This document shows positions 58,459-64,000 of a DNA stretch of 64,000 nt, piece by piece. Under the pieces are notes generated by a model. That model was not told where the DNA came from, did no database searches, and worked only from the letters and a program-made list of their open reading frames with translations. A program made the translations under genes and the position numbers. Source of the DNA: Podocnemis expansa (Eukaryota; Chordata; Testudines; Podocnemididae); contig ML682013.1 of NCBI GenBank assembly GCA_007922195.1, positions 22,074,645-22,138,644 of the forward strand, written 5' to 3'. Each line of letters begins with the position of its first letter. Within the stretch, counting starts at the first letter, position 1.

Positions 58459-58641
58459 TTATAGGAAAAATTTCTCTTTTGTCCCTAAATACATAACCTT
58501 ACACTCTCCATTATTAAATTTCATCCTATACCTGATGCTCCAATTTACGAGTTCATCCAGATCCTTCTGTATGGTATCCTGATCCTTCTCCATATTAGCA
58601 GTACCTGCCAATTTGGTATCATCCACAAACTTAGTTAGCAC
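58459..58641 (-). pseudogene. CR1 reverse transcriptase, catalytic DD block
   Basis: LTKFVDDTKLAGTANMEKDQ is the catalytic block (usually FADDTKL); the two Asp residues remain. It continues LQKDL-type sequence, W..RYRMKFNNGECKVMYLGT, as in CR1 thumb regions. Confidence 0.9.
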
Positions 58642-58721
58642 AGTCCTAATTTTTGTGCTAAGGTCAGGAACTAAAAGGGTTAAATAAGATCAGTCCCAAG
58701 ATTTATCCTGGAGGGACTCCA

Positions 58722-58937
58722 TTAGTAACGTCCCTCCAGTTTGACAATACATCCATTAGTGTGACCCACTCTAGACTCCCCTTTAACCAGTTTCTTATCC
58801 ATCTTATGCATACTAATCCCCATCTTTTGAAACTTAACTAAGAACTTCCTATGTGGAACTGTAACAAATGCCTTGCTGAAATCTAAGTAAATCAAATCCA
58901 TGACATTCCCTTTATCTAAAAAATCTAATTCTCTCAA
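58722..58937 (-). pseudogene. CR1 reverse transcriptase, central part
   Basis: It reads VMDLIYLDFSKAFVTVPHRK, the ..DVIYLDFSKAFDTV.H..L block with the second catalytic Asp region altered (AFVTV instead of AFDTV). It is in a different frame from its neighbours, so frameshifts lie on both sides. Confidence 0.88.
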
Positions 58938-59037
58938 AAAAGGAGATCAGGTTTGTCTGGCATGATCTACCTTGTGTAAAGCCAACTTGTATTTTATCAC
59001 AGTTACTGTTATCCTCAAAATTCTTAACTACTTTCTC

Positions 59038-59442
59038 CTACAAAATTTTCTCTAAGACCTTGCATACTACTGTGGTCAAACTAACAGGCCTGTAGTTACC
59101 CAGATCACTTTTATTCCCTTTCTTGAAAATAGGAGCTATCTTAGTGATTCTCCAGTCATACAGAACAGCTCCTGAGTTTACAGATTCATTAAAAATCTTT
59201 GCTAATGGGCTGGCAATTTCATGAGCCATTTCCTTTATTATCCTCTGATGGAGATTATCTGGGCCCCCTGATTTAGGCCCATCCAGTAGCTCAAGTTTGG
59301 CTTCAACCTCAGGTATGGTAATATCTACTTTCATGTCCTTGTTCCCACTAGCTACCCCAAGCTCATCATCACTCTCATTAAAAACAGAGGCAAAGTACTT
59401 ATTTGGATATTCAGCCATTCCTAGATTATCCTTGACCTCCAC
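59038..59442 (-). pseudogene. CR1 reverse transcriptase, N-terminal part
   Basis: A 134-codon open piece with FNESDDELG, LDGPKSGGPDNLHQRI and WRITKIAPIFKKGNKSDLGN, then YRPVSLTTVVCKVLEKIL. These are the conserved RT blocks 0-2 of CR1 (..KS.GPD.I..., ..P.FKKG....NYRPVSLTS..). The Met is just the first in the open piece, not a true start. Confidence 0.9.
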
Positions 59443-59759
59443 CCAATCCTAAGTGTTTATTGGTCCCACTTCTTCTTTCTTTCCTTTCTTGCTATTTATA
59501 TGGCTAACAACCTTTTACTGTCGGTTTTAATTGCCTTCTCAAGGTCCAGCTCTGCTTGACTTTTTGCCTTTCTCCCTTTATCTCTACATGTTCTGACCTC
59601 CAAAAAGTAGCTTTCCTTGCTGATCCATGTAGGCTCTGTGCTTCCTGCTAATCACCTGTCTGAGATGCTTACTCATCCAGCTTGTCTACAGCTGTTGCCT
59701 ATGAATTTTTCCCCTCCCCGTAATGTAGGCTTCAGATAATTCCTGCAACTTTGGATTGA

Positions 59760-60003
59760 AGTGATTCCAAGTCTCTTCTACCTTTATGTTCATGAGTCCT
59801 TCAGTCCAGTCCACTTCTCCCTTGGTTTTTTAAGGTTAGCCCTTTTAAAGTCAAAGACCCTAGTAACAGATTTATTTTTGTTTATCCTTTCAATTAATTT
59901 GAAATTAATTAGCTTGTGGTCACTTCAACCAAAATTGTCCCCTACAACCAGTTCCTTTATGAGGTCCACATATGTCACAGGAGTTCTCGCTAATCTCTAC
60001 TGT
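59760..60003 (-). pseudogene. CR1 endonuclease C-terminus, stop in the SDH region
   Basis: The frame reads VTYVDLIKELVVGDNFG, then TGA (59925-59927), then SDHKLI. SDH (59916-59924) is the conserved catalytic-site motif of APE-type LINE endonucleases. The TGA sits exactly one codon before it. Confidence 0.8.
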
Positions 60004-60005
60004 GT

Positions 60006-63000
60006 GCCTGCTGAGAGCCCATTAAGGTATAAGCGGTCCCTAGCAGAGGAAATGGGGTAGATTTTATACTCTGTGCTGACAGATCTGTGCAACAAGGATA
60101 GAGCAGGGTGGAGAATCTGTCCTATGTATGTATAAAAAGAGCTTTCCTCATTCCTGCAGATTAGTGAGCCTACTCACTTGTATGAAATCAAGTATCTCCA
60201 TAAATGCTTTGTTGGATCAGAGCTGGAATTCAGAGCACCTTGTGGGGTTGAATACAAATGGTAAAATTTTTATGCACAATACACATAATAATTGTGACAG
60301 GTAGATAACATAATATACAAAAAACAGGTCATTGAATAGATTTCAATAATTTCCCATTTGGATGAAATGTTCTGTCTTAAATTATTTTATTTTATTTTTA
60401 AAATTAAATTTTGCTATTTTAATTGCATCGATCATCTTGGGCCATCAAAGATTGTATTATCGAAGGACAGCACGGTATTTTTCATTTTATAAAAACTCAA
60501 GAGCAGGATTGTTTTTTCAGTTGCTTGTTTTAAAATGAAGAATACATTTGTACATTCAAAAATAGGTTTGTACAGCAGAATAGTGTACATTGTGAATACA
60601 TGTCAAATCTCTTTATCCTTTTCTTCTACAAGAATGGACTAATAGGAAGTAAAATTTTACTTGTGAAAATCCACTTAGGGCTGGCTCAGTGCCTTGAAGA
60701 CAGGATTCTCTAGATTATTTAAATCTCATAAAGTTTCCGCAATGGCAATTTGCATTCGCTTTGTCTCTCTTTGAGATGTTTAACCATTTCACTGTCCCAC
60801 AAGGCAAAAATGGCATAGTTACATTTCCAGAGTCTCAAGTCTTTATCAGTTTGGCCTACATCTTGATGTTTACTGTTTTCCCATTTTACTGTTGTCATAT
60901 GGTTTGAAAATCTTTTGTCAGTTCATTTTTACTGGCAAGTATTGTCTAGGTAGTAATAACAATAGTGAACTTCTCTTCAATAAAATAAAAACAATTTGTT
61001 TTTGTTGAAGTGGCTATTAAAAATTTATATAGTTCTTCCAGATTCTGTCTGTATGTTCTCAAAGTAAACACACTGGATTTAACACATTTAAAATTTTTGT
61101 CTTGTGCATGCTAACTTTTAATAGTCAAGGTGAGAACTATTACTTCAGTGTTCATGAAAAGGGCTCCCATGCATTTTGCAGTTATGTGAGAAAGGTGAAG
61201 GGAGCCTCCAGCTGAACAAGGACTATATGATTTCGAAACATAAACTTTTTAAGATACAGTACTGAGAGTACTGTACTGTGGGCTTTTGGGGCCTAGCCAA
61301 GAGGATGGTGATGTAATACAGAAGGCAGAACTTAAGAAGAGTGAAATAAATATGAGATGGGGTACACTTTTCTTATTACAGCATTCAACTTTTCTCATGA
61401 TGCACCTTCACTAAGCTGGAGCTTTCTGCTGTCCCAATACAGAGGCAGGAATACAAAGGTCTAATCAGCATACCTCTGTGGCTAATGTGACATCCTCAGG
61501 TCTATACAGTGGCATATATAGTTTGTGGATGTGGCCCATATATAACATATAAAGAGCTGCATCTGTAGATCTCAGTGTTAAATAGGTTGAGAACCACTGA
61601 TTTAGAACATATTGAATTCAAATGCTACAATAAACTGCATAAAAATATTTTTTTTTATTCAAGATTCCACACTTCTACAATTAAGGAAGTGAAACACTGA
61701 GTTTACATCTCTATCAATGTAATAGGGGTGCAAAAAGGGACTTCTCACACTTTGGTCCTCAATCAGCTTACTTTTAAGATTTAATGAAGTTAAGTGGCTG
61801 AAAATTAGTTGGGTAAATGGTTGGGTTGGTATTCTGGAACCCATAGTCATTGTTGTCACGTTCCACAACTGTAATGAGCAAAGTTACATTGAACTAGTGT
61901 GGTGCAAGTAGCATTTCCTTTTCCATGCTATTACTTAGAATTGTTAACTAAGCCCCACTAATGAAATAAGTATAGATAATCAGATAAATATATTTGATCT
62001 ACATTGTGATCCTTTTATTGTTCTTTTTGAACTACACTGATTTTAAACTGATTTACTAAACTGATTTTATTACTGCTTAAATCAGTTTAACTTACTTTAG
62101 TAATTCATGAAAGCTAAACTTAAAGGTGACAGGTGTAATCCATTAGTACTGTATGTTTTTGAGTGCTAGTCCAGGTTGATCCTGGGGATCTCTGCTTTTG
62201 TTTCCTGGCTCCAGCCCTGTGAATATACAAACAGAAAAGAGATGAAGAATTTTCATGTCAGCTATCTTTATTTCCTTCTTCCAAAACTCAAATTTATGGG
62301 ATGAGCGTTTTTGAGTATAGCACCTTCATGGGTATGAGAGGGACATTAATACAGTCTTTGCATTTTGATGTTCTACAAGGATCCATTTAGATTTGATAAT
62401 CATTATTGATGGGCAGGAGAACCACTCCTCTTGCCGAGGTACACAAGATCACAACAGGTATTTTTGCAATTATAAAGCAAATCTTATGTATGACTTTGTA
62501 GCTTGGGATAAAGACTTTATGGGTAAGAGTAATACATGCAGCAACTTACAGGCATTCAATAGAAACTAAATACATCATTACAAGGCTAACCCCCATCTTG
62601 CACAATACGAATAAAAAAGTTAGCTGGTTTGGTTTCCAACTATGAATTTGTCCATTATCAGCTGATGCCTGCAACCTTGGTAAGAGCTGGCACCACATCT
62701 ACCACTGTCAAAATGACAAACATATATTCTGGGTTAGTGAGCAGCAAGGCTTCTAGTTGTCAGAAAATTCACAAGTGGGAAGGGATACAAACTTTAAATT
62801 TGAACATCCTTGAACTTTGGGGAAGTTCAGATCCAGATCTGAATCCAAAATTTTCTGTTGACCCTGAGGCTAAGTCCCATATCCAGATTTTGGATATTTA
62901 TACTTGGAGCTAGAGAGTAATTCCCAACTTAAGGAAACATACGTGTACTAGCTATGGTTAAGGTAGCATGATATAATTAATACAGGCACAGTGAGGGGAG

Positions 63001-63034
63001 GGATTAGGTGCTGCAAGTACAATATTATTTGAGG
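60006..63034. other. No gene recognised; 3 kb
   Basis: AT-rich. TAGGTTGAGAACCACTG at 61587-61603 looks like a hAT right end without a visible partner. The 94-codon plus frame at 62629-62913 carries no domain I know. Confidence 0.45.
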
Positions 63035-63325
63035 TGAAGTCTATACTGAGGGCAGCAAATTTGCTTTGCCAGTTCAATCTTTCCTGGTTGATTGAATGGG
63101 TCTGCCAAGGTCTGCTCAATCAAATGGACCTGGTAAGTCCACCCACTGAAAAAGAGTAGCACTGAGTTGAAGGGAGGGCATTTCCCTTCAACTTAGTGCA
63201 ATGGAGCTGCCTTGGGAGGTAGGCATTAGGCAGTCAAAGACAGATACACAAGGTATTTTATGTAGCTTCAGTATTTTCCTTTGAATGCCACCAAAAACTG
63301 TGGTGAGTGTAGACCAGACCTGAGA
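63035..63325. mobile_element. MITE (GTCTATACT / AGTGTAGACC ends)
   Basis: The left end GAGGTGAAGTCTATACTGAG and right end GTGTAGACCAGACCTGAG are imperfect inverted repeats. The interior has inverted CAATCAA/TTGATTG and GAAGGGAGGGCA/TTCCCTTC motifs. It is non-coding. Confidence 0.6.
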
Positions 63326-63368
63326 TGCTATTTATGAACTCTGGGCAGCTAGAGCACCTGCTGCTCTT

Positions 63369-63640
63369 GCCATTACATTATAACAGGTAATTTTGACTTC
63401 ACCCTCCTTCTGTATGCTCTCTCCTGGAGTTTGAATCCTTACAAATGCTCTGATTTGCTGTTGCAGTATGACCTGATCCCATGTCTTACACTCCCCTCCA
63501 TTTATTTTCATCCAATTCTGTAAGTTCTTCCTCTTCAAAGTGCCTAACAAAGTGTGATATTTTCCCACGAAAGCTCATGCGATAAATAAATCTGTTAGTT
63601 TTTAAGTGCCACAAGATTCCTTGCTTTTTATGTTTATTTT
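63369..63640 (+). mobile_element. PLE 3' end
   Basis: It follows the 15870-16060 copy: CCATTACA..., GGTAATTTTGACTTCA, CTCTGATTTGCTGTTGCAGT, TGACCTGATCCCATG, then CTAACAAAGTGTGATATTTT, CCCACGAAAGCTCATGCGA and TTAGTTTTTAAGTGCCAC. The CTGA of the tail is mutated to CTAA. The two minus-strand frames over it are shadows. Confidence 0.85.
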
Positions 63641-64000
63641 TAGCATATAATCTTCTCAAACTGGAAATCACATCTCCAGCTCCAACTGTATACAGATCCG
63701 TGGTGGTTTATCTCTGCTTTGAAGATATGCTCTCTTTTAAGCCTATAAAATTGTTGAAATGGTCTAATTTTACTTTGTGATTAAGCCAGCAAAAAAGCTT
63801 TAAAGCCACTTGCAAATCTTCTTCTTCTTCTTTTTTTTTTTTTTTAAAGTCTACTTTTTATTCTTACTCCAGAATTCTTGAACCAGTTAAGGTGCAGCAA
63901 TGATTTGATCTGAATAGCCAGTAGCATGTCTCACGTGACTGTGCTGCATTAGGATATCAAGTTTGTTCTCTCAGATCATGCTGTTTGAACATTGGAGTGT
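63641..64000. other. No gene recognised
   Basis: Includes a TTC run and a T-run at 63820-63845. Nothing else recognised. Confidence 0.5.

Larger units (their letters stand above)
57394..60005 (-). mobile_element. CR1 LINE, 2.6 kb, 5'-truncated
   Basis: This is the longest CR1 in the window. On the minus strand it starts in the end of the endonuclease domain, runs through the reverse transcriptase and ends with the 3' UTR, whose terminus reads ...GATGATCATACTGGTCCGTT then CTGACCTTAGAGTCTG. The 3' ATTCTATGA repeats are lost. Frameshifts and stops inactivate it. The 99-codon plus frame at 59761-60060 is its antisense shadow. Confidence 0.92.

Noticed and set aside
59761..60060. 99-codon plus-strand frame
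   Set aside because: It is the antisense of the CR1 endonuclease-coding region.

Overview
The window looks like nuclear DNA of a sauropsid reptile, either a crocodilian or a turtle. It is mostly AT-rich, non-coding DNA packed with old and middle-aged transposable elements. The repeat set points this way: CR1 LINEs with the usual ...TTCTATGATTCTATGA 3' ends, Penelope-like elements (PLEs) whose tails read GTGGGATTTTCTCCCAC then GAAAGCTCATGC, DIRS retrotransposons, and many small DNA transposons (MITEs) with 8-base target-site duplications. I see no bacterial or organelle genes, no RNA genes and no CRISPR array. I recognise no intact host gene. The window is intergenic or lies inside a very large intron.

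Layout. 1-4.1 kb: a decayed DIRS copy ending against a MITE. 4.1-7.5 kb: an RTE/L1-like reverse transcriptase relic, CR1 tails, and an unexplained 186-codon open frame on the minus strand (5852-6412). 7.5-16.1 kb: MITEs, two hAT insertions with perfect 8-bp duplications, and a PLE that still encodes a GIY-YIG endonuclease. 16-23.3 kb: a CR1/L2-type LINE relic, a 140-bp palindrome and a MITE built on TTCGAACTA. 23.3-33 kb: GC-rich hAT-type elements, LTR-like sequence and several PLE tails. 33-50 kb: mostly unrecognised sequence with GC-rich islands, an unclassified 1.4-kb repeat broken by an LTR-like insert, and a 3.6-kb hAT-type locus with a perfect duplication at its ends and a CR1 nested inside. 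51-53.8 kb: a second, younger DIRS copy with one ORF1 frame carrying four stops. 54-57.4 kb: quiet AT-rich DNA. 57.4-60 kb: a long CR1 on the minus strand. 60-64 kb: quiet DNA, a MITE and a PLE tail.

Nothing here works together as an operon or pathway. The links are those of transposon biology: the short elements were mobilised by autonomous relatives elsewhere, and they nest in one another. Nearly all GC-rich long frames on both strands are by-products of the transposons. The items most worth a second look are the 186-codon frame at 5.9-6.4 kb, a spliceable-looking 122-bp exon candidate at 50.2-50.3 kb, the hammerhead-ribozyme-like core in the PLE tails, and the GC-rich hAT family with three perfectly flanked copies.
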